This document shows positions 38,982-48,900 of a DNA stretch of 64,000 nt, one piece after another (the first letter of the stretch is position 1; the number at the start of each line of letters is the position of its first letter). Position numbers and translations under genes: made by a program. Below the pieces are notes generated by a model. That model worked only from the letters and a program-made list of their open reading frames with translations. It had not been told where the DNA came from and made no database searches. Source of the DNA: Bartonella rattimassiliensis 15908 (lineage in GTDB: Bacteria; Pseudomonadota; Alphaproteobacteria; Rhizobiales; Rhizobiaceae). The DNA is taken from contig NZ_JH725069.1 of NCBI RefSeq assembly GCF_000278215.1, forward strand, positions 117,359 through 181,358. Direction: 5' to 3'.

Positions 38982-39433
38982 CAATTTATACATCTAAATT
39001 TCTTTTTCTAAAAATCTTTCTCTTTTGACTGAAAATAGCCAAAAGATTCTAACAATTGTTATTTACAATTGAAAAAACCCTTACTCTTCCTTTTTCAAGA
39101 AACAAAGCTCTGTATTTTTGAAGAAATAAAACCTATTTCATAGAAAATCAGAAAATTTATTAATTAAATTATGAGGTTCTCAAGTACTATTGCTATTTTA
39201 CCATTCTCATTAGAAAACTATCACAGAAAATATTTTTAAAAACAAAACTAAATAAATTCTAATCATATAGAAACAATTCATCTTATGAATTATATTTACA
39301 TATATTATAAAGCAGAACGCATGATATAATAAAAATATTATATTTAGATATAACAATAAAAAATGAAAACCTCTATATTACAGTTAAAGAAGCCTCAAAC
39401 AAAAAAGTCTATTTTTCTTTCTAACCAAACCTA
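38982..39433. other. Convergent spacer between autotransporter and ABC operon
   Basis: AT-rich, no gene visible. It should hold the 3' end of the ABC operon; no clear terminator for that operon is seen. Confidence 0.45.
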
Positions 39434-40216
39434 TCACACTCTCTCTTCTCTATGAACGATAGGCTCAATACTTGCTTCAAAAAACTCCTTTGTATAACCA
39501 TGTTGCGCATGTAGATTACGCAATTCATCATTGCTAAGCTCTTCCAAAATAATCCCTTTATGCATAATTCCAACGCGTTCACAAATATGTGCAATAACAG
39601 CAAGATCATGGGATACCATCAAATAAGTAAGATTTTTTTTCTCTCTCAATGATTTCAATAAGTTTAAAATTTCAGCTTGTACCGACACATCCAATGCAGA
39701 TGTTGGTTCATCAAGCAACAAAACCTCTGGTTCAATAATTAAAGCACGTGCAAGAGCAATACGTTGACGCTGTCCTCCAGACAACTCATGAGGATAACGA
39801 TAAAGAAATGAAGAATCTAAACCAACAGCATCCAAAGCCTCCTCTACCCGCTGCTTTTGATTATCCATACCATAGATTTTGAGAGATTCAGAAAGAACCG
39901 TATGAACCATTTTTCTGGGATGAAGCGAAGCATAAGGGTCTTGAAAAACCATTTGAATACAGCGTAAAAAATTTTTACTTCTTTTTTTCTCGACTTTTTG
40001 TCCAGCAAAAAGGAACTCTCCACTATAATCTGGAATAAGCCCCACCAACGTGTTCAAGATCGTTGATTTTCCACATCCAGATTCACCAATCAACCCATAA
40101 GCCTCACCACGTTTAATATGAAAGTTAACATTTTTAACAACTGTTACTGCCTTATGCCTATGACCAAAAGTTACAGATAAATTAGAAACATTAATAATAT
40201 TCTCACAACTTGTCAT
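39434..40216 (-). CDS. Peptide/nickel ABC importer ATPase (DppF/OppF type)
   Basis: A 260-residue ATPase from ATG 40214-40216, inside the 14-base overlap with the upstream ATPase gene. Walker A is G-E-S-G-C-G-K-S-T, the signature L-S-G-G-Q-R-Q-R-I-A-L-A-R-A, and Walker B L-L-L-D-E-P-T-S-A-L-D-V-S. The C-terminal part is the OppF/DppF-type end. It powers uptake with its partner ATPase. The frame extends upstream to 40327, but that part is the shadow of the neighbouring gene. Confidence 0.95.
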   Translation of the reverse strand: MTSCENIINVSNLSVTFGHRHKAVTVVKNVNFHIKRGEAYGLIGESGCGKSTILNTLVGLIPDYSGEFLFAGQKVEKKRSKNFLRCIQMVFQDPYASLHPRKMVHTVLSESLKIYGMDNQKQRVEEALDAVGLDSSFLYRYPHELSGGQRQRIALARALIIEPEVLLLDEPTSALDVSVQAEILNLLKSLREKKNLTYLMVSHDLAVIAHICERVGIMHKGIILEELSNDELRNLHAQHGYTKEFFEASIEPIVHREERV

Positions 40217-41087
40217 GAGGCACCTTCTCAACACCATTAACAATCGTAGGATTATACAACCAATCAGGATCACGCTCAGGCACAGCCAAGACATCAACAG
40301 GCTTATCAAGCCGTGGCAAACTGGCAAGCAAAGCCTTCGTATAAGGATGACAAGCGCAAGACAAATCAGAAGCAGACAACTCTTCTAACACACGTCCCGC
40401 ATACATCACTAAAATACGATCACAAAAATCAGCAATCATATTCAAATCATGACTAATGAAAATCAGTCCCGCTCCAAACTTTATCACAAGTTCATCTAAT
40501 ACAGATAAGACTTGTCGTCTTACTGTAATATCAAGAGCAGATGTTGGCTCATCAGCAATAATTAAATCAGGCTTCGGAATAAGCATCATTGCAATCATCA
40601 CACGCTGCCCCATCCCACCTGATATCTCATGAGGAAATAATCGCATCACATGTTCAGGATCACGAATATGAACAGACTCTAACATAGATATAGTTCGCTT
40701 TCGCGCTTCAGCTTTTGAAACACGGTAATGTATACGGTAAGCCTCCATAATCTGCTCCCCAATCCGTATTAATGGATTAAGTGAATATTTAGGATCTTGT
40801 AGAATCATTGAAATATGCTTCCCTCGGATTTTTCGCATCTGAGATTCACTTGCGGTCAATAAATTGACATCTCCAAAGCGCATTTTTTTGGCTTCAACAA
40901 TTGCTGAAATTGGCCTCAACTTTAGTATTGCGCGTCCCGTCATTGATTTTCCAGATCCGGATTCACCAACAATTCCAATTTTTTCTTTTCCAACAGAAAA
41001 GCTAACACCACGCACAACTTCTGAAATGCCGCATGTTGTAGGAAAAGAAATACGTAAATCTTCTACTTCTAATAATTTATTACCCAT
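40203..41087 (-). CDS. Peptide/nickel ABC importer ATPase (DppD/OppD type)
   Basis: A 294-residue ATPase. Walker A is G-E-S-G-S-G-K-S-M-T, the signature I-S-G-G-M-G-Q-R-V-M-I, and Walker B L-I-I-A-D-E-P-T-S-A-L-D. The OppD/DppD C-terminal motif (H-P-Y-T-K-A-L-L-A-S-L-P) is present. The ATG at 41085-41087 overlaps the permease stop by 8 bases, and the downstream ATPase overlaps by 14, so the three genes are translationally coupled. Confidence 0.95.
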   Translation of the reverse strand: MGNKLLEVEDLRISFPTTCGISEVVRGVSFSVGKEKIGIVGESGSGKSMTGRAILKLRPISAIVEAKKMRFGDVNLLTASESQMRKIRGKHISMILQDPKYSLNPLIRIGEQIMEAYRIHYRVSKAEARKRTISMLESVHIRDPEHVMRLFPHEISGGMGQRVMIAMMLIPKPDLIIADEPTSALDITVRRQVLSVLDELVIKFGAGLIFISHDLNMIADFCDRILVMYAGRVLEELSASDLSCACHPYTKALLASLPRLDKPVDVLAVPERDPDWLYNPTIVNGVEKVPHDKL

Positions 41088-42009
41088 TGCGTGGATCCAA
41101 TACATCACGAAGACCGTCACCTAAAAGATTGAAAGCAAGGCTTGCAAATAATATTGCACAACCTGGTATTGCCGCCAACCACCAATTTGTCATCATAAAT
41201 TCTCGCCCTGAAGAAAGCATCGCCCCCCATTCAGGACTTGGAAGTTGAGCTCCCAAGCCTAAGAATCCCAGACCCGCAGCCGTTAAAATAATTCCAGACA
41301 TATCTAAAGTTAATCGTACAATCACTGAAGGAATACACATGGGCGCAATATGAAACAAAATAATCCTCCAAGCAGAAGCCCCCTGCAAACGAACGACAGC
41401 AACATAATCAGAAGAACGTATCGTTAAAGTTTCAGCTCGTGCTAAACGTGCGATTGATGGCCATGCTGCAATTGAAATTGCAATAGAAGCATTTTCGATC
41501 CCTGGACCCAATGCAGCTGAAAATGCAAGAGCTAAAATCAAACCTGGAAAAGCAAGAAAAATATCGACAATGCGCATGAGAACAATATCAACCCATCCCC
41601 CCATATAACCAGATACAGTTCCAACGATAAGCCCTATTGGACCTACAATAACTGTTGTGAGAAAAACAACATAAAGCGTAATACGGGAACCAAAAACAAT
41701 GCGACTAAAAATATCACGCCCTAATTCATCTGTCCCAAAATAATGTGCCATAGATGGTGGTTGCAACCGATTTCCCAAATCATTGCTAAGAAAATCATGA
41801 GTAGCAATCCAAGGAGCAAAAAAGGCACATATGATAATAATACAAATAATAAGCAAACCGAATACAGCCGAAAAGTTATGAAAAAACTTAACCAATGCGT
41901 GATAAATTCTTTGTATGTTCGCTTGAATTACGGAATTTGGAACAGGAGCATTTAACCAATTCCCCCAAGAAAATGATGATGGCGATTTATGATGATTACT
42001 TACTGTCAT
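41080..42009 (-). CDS. Peptide/nickel ABC importer permease (DppC type)
   Basis: A 309-residue inner-membrane protein from ATG 42007-42009, three bases after the previous stop (a TTG at 42015 is an alternative). An N-terminal cytoplasmic part precedes one helix, then H-Y-F-G-T-D-E-L-G-R-D-I-F-S-R-I, typical of the DppC N-terminal region. Five more helices follow, with the EAA loop near R-L-A-R-A-E-T-L and V-A-V-V-R-L-Q-G-A-S-A-W-R-I-I-L-F-H. It forms the channel with the DppB-type protein. Confidence 0.94.
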   Translation of the reverse strand: MTVSNHHKSPSSFSWGNWLNAPVPNSVIQANIQRIYHALVKFFHNFSAVFGLLIICIIIICAFFAPWIATHDFLSNDLGNRLQPPSMAHYFGTDELGRDIFSRIVFGSRITLYVVFLTTVIVGPIGLIVGTVSGYMGGWVDIVLMRIVDIFLAFPGLILALAFSAALGPGIENASIAISIAAWPSIARLARAETLTIRSSDYVAVVRLQGASAWRIILFHIAPMCIPSVIVRLTLDMSGIILTAAGLGFLGLGAQLPSPEWGAMLSSGREFMMTNWWLAAIPGCAILFASLAFNLLGDGLRDVLDPRNG

Positions 42010-42011
42010 AT

Positions 42012-43085
42012 TCAACGTGTCCTTGGATCAAAAATGCGATAAAGAAAATCAGAAAATAAATTAATAGCGACAAAGATAAATCCTATAAATAAAGTACATC
42101 CTACAACTGCATTCATATCGCCAGCTAAAAGAGTATTTGTCAAATAACGCCCAAAACCAGGCCAAGCAAAAACTGTTTCCGTCAAAACAGCCCCTTCTAA
42201 TAAAAAAACATAAGAAAGCGCAACAACAGTACTAACCTGAACAGCCACATTTCTAAAGGCATGTCCCCAGACCGTTCTAATCCACGATAATCCCTTTACA
42301 CGTGCAGTAATGATATATTCCTGATTGAGCTGCTCAATCATAAACCCACGCGTCATACGGCTAATATAAGCCATAGCACCAAAAGCTAAAATCAAAGCAG
42401 GCATAATAATGTGACTAAAGACATTACCAAAAGCCTCCCATTGTCCTTGGCTCGCCGTATCCCAAAGAAAAAATCCTGTTTTAGGTTCAAAAGAATATTC
42501 ATAAAGAAAATCGATACGTCCTGGACCACCAACCCAGCCGAGTTTGGCGTAAAATATTAACAACGCCATGAGCCCAAGCCAAAATTTCGGAGTAGAATAA
42601 CTTAAAAGTGTAAAAATACGAACGATATAATCAATAAATGAATCGCGATACATTGCTGCAAAAACACCAAACGGAATTCCAAGACTTGTGCCAATAACGA
42701 TAGCAACGGTTGCAAGTTCTAATGTTGCAGGAAATACATGCATAATATCCGCTAAAACAGGACGACCAGAAGTTAAAGCATCTCCAAAGTCAAATAAGAA
42801 CACATTATGAATGTACTTCCAATATTGGATAATCAACGGCTTATCAAGACCCAACTTATAATACATTGTCTCATAAGCTTCCTGACTGATATTATCACCA
42901 AGAATAGACAAAACGGGATCGAGGGGAAGAAGATGACCAAGAAAAAAAGTAATTGTTACCAACCCAAGTAATGTGATAAAAACTGAAATAAGGAGTTTAA
43001 ATCCCCTGAACAAAAAATCCCATAAAAACAATTTTTTTTTCTTTTCTGATACAGCTCTTTCAGTCTCTGAAAGTGGCAAAGCCAT
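42012..43085 (-). CDS. Peptide/nickel ABC importer permease (DppB type)
   Basis: A 357-residue protein from ATG 43083-43085, with GGAGGGG upstream; a longer frame to 43136 has no better site. The N-terminal helix ends in T-I-T-F-F-L-G-H-L-L-P-L-D-P. The helices then follow the DppB pattern with L-S-Y-S-T-P-K-F-W-L-G-L and the EAA motif R-V-K-G-L-S-W-I-R-T-V-W-G-H-A-F-R-N. It forms the channel with the DppC-type protein. Confidence 0.94.
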   Translation of the reverse strand: MALPLSETERAVSEKKKKLFLWDFLFRGFKLLISVFITLLGLVTITFFLGHLLPLDPVLSILGDNISQEAYETMYYKLGLDKPLIIQYWKYIHNVFLFDFGDALTSGRPVLADIMHVFPATLELATVAIVIGTSLGIPFGVFAAMYRDSFIDYIVRIFTLLSYSTPKFWLGLMALLIFYAKLGWVGGPGRIDFLYEYSFEPKTGFFLWDTASQGQWEAFGNVFSHIIMPALILAFGAMAYISRMTRGFMIEQLNQEYIITARVKGLSWIRTVWGHAFRNVAVQVSTVVALSYVFLLEGAVLTETVFAWPGFGRYLTNTLLAGDMNAVVGCTLFIGFIFVAINLFSDFLYRIFDPRTR

Positions 43086-43202
43086 TATAAAAATCCCCTC
43101 CGTAGCAACAAAACATAAAGCGAATACTTTTAACAAAACAACTTTTTATTAAGCATGTTCTACAATCCTCCTCTCTAACATGCTCCTTTTTATTTTTCTG
43201 CA

Positions 43203-44807
43203 TCATTGTTTTTCTATATCATTGTAGAAAACCCCAAAACCATTCCAAGCCCACTTTTTCACTGCAGGTCCCATACCAACGGTGTAATACGTCTGAAACA
43301 AATAAACCATAGGACCATGCTCAAACACATAATGCTGTAAAGCACGATACAGCGCAATACGCTTATTTTGATCTTTTTCAAACAAAGCATCTGTCACCAT
43401 TTTATTGATATTCTCATCATAATAACCGGCACGCCAAGCCAAATACCCCTTGTACTTTTTTGTAAATGTTGGATCAGGATTAAAAACATTATTTAATGAA
43501 GTAGGATGCCCGTCAGGATCACCGCTTGCCCACGACAGAATAGCAGTATCATAATTTCCATCACGTACACGGCTTAACAATTGATTTTTCGCCATTGTTT
43601 CAATTGTGAGATCAACCCCAATTTTACGGGCATTCGCTTGAATAGACTGAGCAACAGATCTCATATAACTAAGGCTACCAACTAAAATATTTGCCTTAAA
43701 ACCATCAGGATAACCTGCTTCGCTGATCAACTGTTTTGCCTTTTCTAAATCTAACTTAAACGGCATCCCCTCTTTTTCATCCAAAGATCCTGGAATACCC
43801 ATTGGTATATAAGCCGCCCGTGGAATTGCAAGACCTTTTAAAACAGTTTTTCCAAGATTTTCATAATCAACCAAATAACGCAATGCCAAACGCACTTTTT
43901 CCTTAGCAAAAATTGCATTTTTGTTATTCAATGCTAAATACACCATTTGTGGCCGTAAAATACGACCAATTTTGATTGGACCTCCTTTTTTTTCAAGATC
44001 TAAAATATCCTCTGAAGAGAGGTCACGAGCTATATCCACATCACCTTTTTCCAAAAGAAATCTTTGACTTAACGAATCCGCTACGTGCTGCACAATAATC
44101 TGCTTAATTTTAGGCACATCGCCCCAATAATGCTGTGTAGCCTCTAACACAATTTTATCCCCTGGAAACCAACTCACTAATTTATAAGGTCCAACACAAG
44201 CCGAATGTGTTGCTAAATATTTATTCCCCATATCACCATTAATACTGTGCGCTTCAATTGTTTTCCGATCAAGTAAAGAAGAAGTATAAGATTGCCCAAC
44301 AACAGCCAGTATAAGCTGAGTAGGATAGGGTTTATCTAATTTCAATTGTAAAGTCTTATCATCAAGAGCCAGAATATTTGTATCAACATTATCCTTAGTA
44401 AACCCGTAATTCACTAAAAATTGAGCATAGCCCAATCCTAATTTTACAATCCGTTGCATTGACCAAGCGAGATCTTGCGCCGTCGCCTTTCTTCCATCAT
44501 CAAACTTCAAATTATCACGAAGATGAAAAACTATTTTCTTTCCATCATCCGAAACATCCCAAGATTTTGCCATCACAGGACGAATTTTTGTGGAACCATA
44601 CTGATCATAAACCACTAATCCACTGCAAATATTGGTCAATAATTCGCTAGTAATAACCTCAACAGTTTGTGCTGGATCAAAACTACTAATTGAATCAATA
44701 TTCCATGCCATCACCAATCTATCTTTAGACGAAACACTGAGTGCAGATGTTACAGCCCCATTTAAAAAAGCTGTTGCACTTAATAAAATAAAAAGTTTTT
44801 TCAACAT
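43203..44807 (-). CDS. Family 5 solute-binding protein of the ABC importer (second copy)
   Basis: A 534-residue periplasmic protein. The signal peptide (about 22 residues) ends V-T-S-A. The mature part has V-M-A-W-N-I-D-S-I-S-S-F-D-P-A-Q and the family 5 core Y-W-G-D-V-P-K-I-K, with R-L-A-L-R-Y-L-V-D-Y in the middle and a complete C-terminus. It is a clear paralogue of the upstream binding protein, with near-parallel sequence throughout. It is the proximal one to the permeases, separated by 117 bases. The ligand is unknown; family members bind peptides, nickel or haem. Confidence 0.93.
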   Translation of the reverse strand: MLKKLFILLSATAFLNGAVTSALSVSSKDRLVMAWNIDSISSFDPAQTVEVITSELLTNICSGLVVYDQYGSTKIRPVMAKSWDVSDDGKKIVFHLRDNLKFDDGRKATAQDLAWSMQRIVKLGLGYAQFLVNYGFTKDNVDTNILALDDKTLQLKLDKPYPTQLILAVVGQSYTSSLLDRKTIEAHSINGDMGNKYLATHSACVGPYKLVSWFPGDKIVLEATQHYWGDVPKIKQIIVQHVADSLSQRFLLEKGDVDIARDLSSEDILDLEKKGGPIKIGRILRPQMVYLALNNKNAIFAKEKVRLALRYLVDYENLGKTVLKGLAIPRAAYIPMGIPGSLDEKEGMPFKLDLEKAKQLISEAGYPDGFKANILVGSLSYMRSVAQSIQANARKIGVDLTIETMAKNQLLSRVRDGNYDTAILSWASGDPDGHPTSLNNVFNPDPTFTKKYKGYLAWRAGYYDENINKMVTDALFEKDQNKRIALYRALQHYVFEHGPMVYLFQTYYTVGMGPAVKKWAWNGFGVFYNDIEKQ

Positions 44808-44966
44808 TCTTCTTTCCCCATGTTATCTCTTCCTGTTATATTCTTTACATTTTTTCACACAGAGTGATTATGATTTGGCTCTTTCATCTTTTAAACAGCA
44901 TAGCATCAAACATCAACTTTATTTAATAAACCCAACATCTATAAAATAGTTCTCTTGATACCACCC

Positions 44967-45797
44967 CCATTCATTATCCATGATACCCCCTTGTTATTCA
45001 TGAACTTTGACGTATCGTAAAATTTTTAAACCCTATGCAATACGCTGAATATGTTATGATAATGCTTTTTATCTATTTGATAGCATTTAAGACATCCTTA
45101 TTTTTCAATTTTACTATAAAAAATACGCGGCGCACTATTCCAAACCCATTTCTTAATATTGGATGTCATCGCTATAACATCATATTTTTGATAGATAAAT
45201 GCATAAGGTCCTTTTTGCATCAGTTCGCGTTGTAAATCAGCATACATTTGCGCCCGTTTTTGCAGATCTTTTTGAAATAAGGCTTCTTCAACCTTTTGAT
45301 TCATTTTGGCATCAAAATACCCATGCCTCCAACTAGGATAGGCTGTATTTCTAGCCTCAAGCCTATTATCTGGATTATAAACAAGACGTGAAGCCATAGT
45401 ATGAGGATCTGTAGAACCGCTATTCCACCCCACAAAAGCCGTATCGAAAGCCCGTGCATTCACTTTTGAAAACAATTGTGTACCTGCCACATGTTCAATT
45501 TTAAGACGTACTCCCGCTTGTGCGGCACTATCTTGAAGCGATTGAGCAAGTAACAAAGTGTAAGGAGCGTTTGATACGAGAAAACTTACCTCAAATCCGT
45601 TCGGATAACCGGCTTCGGTTAAAAGTTGTTTGGCTTTTTGAATATCAAGTTTAAAGGGTTGTCCTTCTTTTTCATCCAAAGCCCCAAAGTTGCCAAGAGG
45701 AACAAAACTTGCTCGTGGAACACCAATCCCTTTGAGAAGTTTCTTACCAAGACCTTCATAATCTATAAGGTAGCGCATCGCCAAGCGTACTTTTTCC
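44967..45797 (-). repeat. Left arm of an 830-bp inverted duplication
   Basis: This segment, the 3' part of the first binding-protein gene plus 131 bases downstream, recurs in inverted orientation at 48603-49434. By eye there are only scattered substitutions and one single-base insertion in the other copy. The gene it belongs to (45098-46723) is intact, so this is the parental copy. Confidence 0.93.
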
Positions 45798-46723
45798 TTA
45801 GCAAAAATAGGATTTGTCGTATTAAATCCCCAGTATGTCATGCTTGGCGCCAACACTTTTTCAATTTTAATATCTGTTGTTTTTTGCAGATCTGCAAGAT
45901 CTTCAGATGTCAAGTCACGAGCAATATCAATATCATGCTTTTGTAACAATAAGCGTTGTGTTCCTGGTTCTGAAACATGGCGAATGAGAATCTGCTTCAA
46001 TTTAGGGGGAGGGCCCCAATAGTTGGAACTGGCATGCAACAAAATAGCTTCTCCAGGACGCCAACTTTTTAATTGATAAGGACCAACACAAGCAGCATGT
46101 GTTTTCAAATAATGATTTCCTAGATCACCATCTTTTTCATGCTTCATAATTGTTTTACGGTCAAGCAAAGCAGTTACATGATTTGCAACAATATTATTAA
46201 GAATGAGTTCTGCTGGATATGGCTTATCAAATTTCATCACCACTGTTTTCTCATCGGGGGCTTGCAAAGCATCATCAATATTTTGTGCTACAATTCCGTA
46301 TTCATTAAAAGTTGCAGCAGCAGCCATCTTTAATTTGACAATCCGCTTAATACCCCAAATAAGATCATTGGCATTAGCTGGTCTACCATCATTAAACTTC
46401 AAGCCATCGCGCAAATGAAAAGTAATCACCGTACTGTGATCATCTCCTGAAACATCCCAATGTGTTGCTAAAGCAGGAACTATTTTCGTTGGGTCATCTG
46501 TTGCAGTACTCACCAAATTATCACAAACATTGTAAATAATTTCACTGCTATAAATATCATTGATTTGTGCGGGATCAAATGTACTGATTGCATCGAGATT
46601 CCAAGCCATTACAAGGATATCAGCGGGTGGTTTCGCTGAAATTTGTTGTGTAACTATCCCCAGCGTTATAAGAGTAGAAATAAGAGCACTGCCACTTTTC
46701 AATGTCTTTTTTTTCAAGTTCAT
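45098..46723 (-). CDS. Family 5 solute-binding protein of the ABC importer (first copy)
   Basis: A 541-residue periplasmic protein with a signal peptide of about 30 residues ending I-S-A. The mature N-terminus is V-M-A-W-N-L-D-A-I-S-T-F-D-P-A-Q. The family core (Y-W-G-P-P-P-K-L-K, R-L-A-M-R-Y-L-I-D-Y-E-G-L-G) and a full C-terminus (W-V-W-N-S-A-P-R-I-F-Y) are present. It starts the operon. The 3' part is duplicated in inverted orientation next to xseA. Two binding proteins for one importer suggest two ligands or affinities (inference). Confidence 0.93.
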   Translation of the reverse strand: MNLKKKTLKSGSALISTLITLGIVTQQISAKPPADILVMAWNLDAISTFDPAQINDIYSSEIIYNVCDNLVSTATDDPTKIVPALATHWDVSGDDHSTVITFHLRDGLKFNDGRPANANDLIWGIKRIVKLKMAAAATFNEYGIVAQNIDDALQAPDEKTVVMKFDKPYPAELILNNIVANHVTALLDRKTIMKHEKDGDLGNHYLKTHAACVGPYQLKSWRPGEAILLHASSNYWGPPPKLKQILIRHVSEPGTQRLLLQKHDIDIARDLTSEDLADLQKTTDIKIEKVLAPSMTYWGFNTTNPIFAKEKVRLAMRYLIDYEGLGKKLLKGIGVPRASFVPLGNFGALDEKEGQPFKLDIQKAKQLLTEAGYPNGFEVSFLVSNAPYTLLLAQSLQDSAAQAGVRLKIEHVAGTQLFSKVNARAFDTAFVGWNSGSTDPHTMASRLVYNPDNRLEARNTAYPSWRHGYFDAKMNQKVEEALFQKDLQKRAQMYADLQRELMQKGPYAFIYQKYDVIAMTSNIKKWVWNSAPRIFYSKIEK

Positions 46724-47216
46724 AAACTTTTCCTTTTAACGTTATTGTATAAATTTCCCCTGCAGCAAAACGTGTGGAATAAATAAGTTTATACGAACCA
46801 TAGGTCCTTAAAAACAAAGTATTAAAATTAAACAATAATACTTATTAACTACTCCTCCTGCCTATACTTACAAGCCAACCCCTAATATACATGGAAAAAT
46901 AATTTAATATTTGATATTTTAATAAAACAGGAAAACCGCCTATCAGTCAAGATGCACCTACCTTTACTATTTCTGCAAGAAAAAATTTGAATTTTTCCAT
47001 AATGCCCCGTCAAATAATAAGATATCTTATTTCCAAATAAAAGGAGTATGGGCACTATAACCATTGACATTCCCTTACGCGCTCGTACAAAATAAGATTA
47101 AGACTTTTTTTCAGCTTCTCCTCACAATGCTCAATTCATTGCTTGCATTTTTTCAGGAAAGAATATTTTTTCCATGATTTATTAATGAATTGCAAAGTGG
47201 CTTTTATATATCAATA
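46724..47216. other. Divergent spacer between ABC operon and integrase leader
   Basis: Contains the promoter side of the ABC operon. No gene visible; small frames (46882-47070 minus) have no family resemblance. Confidence 0.5.
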
Positions 47217-47385
47217 CATTGATTTATAATGATAATTAACTGTTTTGTATGTTGAATGAGAGTCCCGAATATCGTAGGATTCTCTCATTTCAAACCGGTT
47301 TATCTTGAATCAATCAAAACCACTCATTTGCACATAACAAGTGGGATGAGTGTGTGGATCAAATTTATATAAGAAAGGAATAAAA
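47217..47385 (+). promoter_or_regulatory. Conserved integrase leader
   Basis: A roughly 170-base stretch from TTGATTTATAA through GATTCTCTCATTTCAAACC to the ribosome site AAGAAAGG before ATG 47386. Decayed versions occur near 12997, 14262, 17203, 21905 (minus), 22797 (minus) and 52170. As the most conserved part of the repeats it could contain the promoter and/or a recombination site (inference). Confidence 0.6.
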
Positions 47386-48900
47386 ATGGCTCTTATGAAC
47401 CGTCTTAATGCAAGATCTGTCGCAACATTGGGGGCCGGCAAATATAATGATGGTGCAGACTTGCTTCTTCACAAGCGTAAAGATGGAGGTGCTCAATGGA
47501 TTTTACGGTATACCATTCACGGGCGCCGTCGTGAAATGGGTTTGGGGGCGTTGCGAAACGTTTCTTTAAAAAAAGCACGTGAATTGGCAAATCAATGGCG
47601 TTCTGTTTTACATGAAGGTCGTGACCCTATTAAAGAAAGTGAGAAACAAAAACGTGAAGCAATAAGCAATCTTCATTATTTAAAAGATATTGCTTTAGAT
47701 GCTTTTGAAAGTAGGAAAGCTGAATTAAAAGATGATGGCAAGGCTTGTGATTGGTTTTCACCTTTACGTCTTTATATTCTCCCCAAATTAGGCTGTTTAC
47801 CCGTTTCTGAGATTACCCAAACAGAGATACGCAATACACTTGCTCCTATCTGGCATACAAAAGCAGGAACAGCTAATAGAGCTCTTATTCGTCTCAATCT
47901 TTGTCTCAAACATGCGGCTGCTTTGGGTTTGGATGTTGATTTACAAGCTGTAGAAAAAGCACGCGCTCTCTTAGGCAAACAACTCCATAAAACACAAAAT
48001 AGACCAGCCATGAATTGGAAAGATGTACCCACTTTTTATAAAACACTTTGCCAAAAAACAACCATAACACAACTGGCTTTGCGTTTGCTTATTCTGACAG
48101 GGGTTCGTACAAATCCTATACGCCATATTCATAAAGATCAAATTGATGGGGATATATGGACTATTCCTGCTGAAAATATGAAAGGAAGGCGTGATGCTAC
48201 AACAGAATTTCGCGTCCCTTTATCAACAGAAGCATTGAAAATTTTAAAACAAGCGCGCAGGCTTTCTCGCAATGATTTCTTCTTCTCTGCAACCGGTCGC
48301 GGTCCCCTTGCTGCACGCTGTATGTCACACTATATGCAACAGACTGGACTTAAAGCCTGCCCCCATGGTTTTCGTTCTAGTTTACGTGATTGGCTCGCTG
48401 AAACAACCGATGCCCCCTATGAGGTCGCTGAAACTATTTTAGCGCATACGGTGGGGGGTAAAGTAGAACGTGCCTATCGTCGGACTGACTATTTAGACCA
48501 GCGTCGTGTTTTTATGGATAGATGGGCTTCTTATGTCACTGGTCAAAACAATAAAAGGTGTGGATCGCTCTATGTCTCCGTTCTTTTCATTTCATCCATA
48601 ATGGAAAAAGTACGCTTGGTGATGCGCTACCTTATAGATTATGAAGGTCTTGGTAAGAAACTTCTCAAAGGGATTGGTGTTCCACGAGCAAGTTTTGTTC
48701 CTCTTGGCAACTTTGGGGCTTTGGATGAAAAAGAAGGACAACCCTTTAAACTTGATATTCAAAAAGCCAAACAACTTTTAACCGAGGCCGGTTATCCGAA
48801 CGGATTTGAGGTAAGTTTTCTCGTATCAAACGCTCCTTACACTTTGTTACTTGCTCAATCGCTTCAAGATAGTACCGCACAAGCGGGAAGTACGTCTTAA
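47386..48900 (+). CDS. Tyrosine recombinase with a 3' end fused to a duplicated binding-protein fragment
   Basis: A 504-residue frame. The start is set by AAAGG 7 bases before ATG 47386. Residues 1 to about 390 are a P4-type integrase: an N-terminal arm-binding domain (N-D-G-A-D-L-L-L-H-K-R-K-D-G-G-A-Q-W), a central domain, and a catalytic part with R241 (T-G-V-R-T), H327-G-F-R330, H354 and Y364. After about residue 390 (48560) the frame leaves integrase sequence and, from 48603, reads the in-frame binding-protein piece (R-Y-L-I-D-Y-E-G-L-G). It ends after a one-base insertion in that copy. The recombinase core appears complete; whether the tail allows activity is unknown. Confidence 0.8.
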   Translation: MALMNRLNARSVATLGAGKYNDGADLLLHKRKDGGAQWILRYTIHGRRREMGLGALRNVSLKKARELANQWRSVLHEGRDPIKESEKQKREAISNLHYLKDIALDAFESRKAELKDDGKACDWFSPLRLYILPKLGCLPVSEITQTEIRNTLAPIWHTKAGTANRALIRLNLCLKHAAALGLDVDLQAVEKARALLGKQLHKTQNRPAMNWKDVPTFYKTLCQKTTITQLALRLLILTGVRTNPIRHIHKDQIDGDIWTIPAENMKGRRDATTEFRVPLSTEALKILKQARRLSRNDFFFSATGRGPLAARCMSHYMQQTGLKACPHGFRSSLRDWLAETTDAPYEVAETILAHTVGGKVERAYRRTDYLDQRRVFMDRWASYVTGQNNKRCGSLYVSVLFISSIMEKVRLVMRYLIDYEGLGKKLLKGIGVPRASFVPLGNFGALDEKEGQPFKLDIQKAKQLLTEAGYPNGFEVSFLVSNAPYTLLLAQSLQDSTAQAGSTS

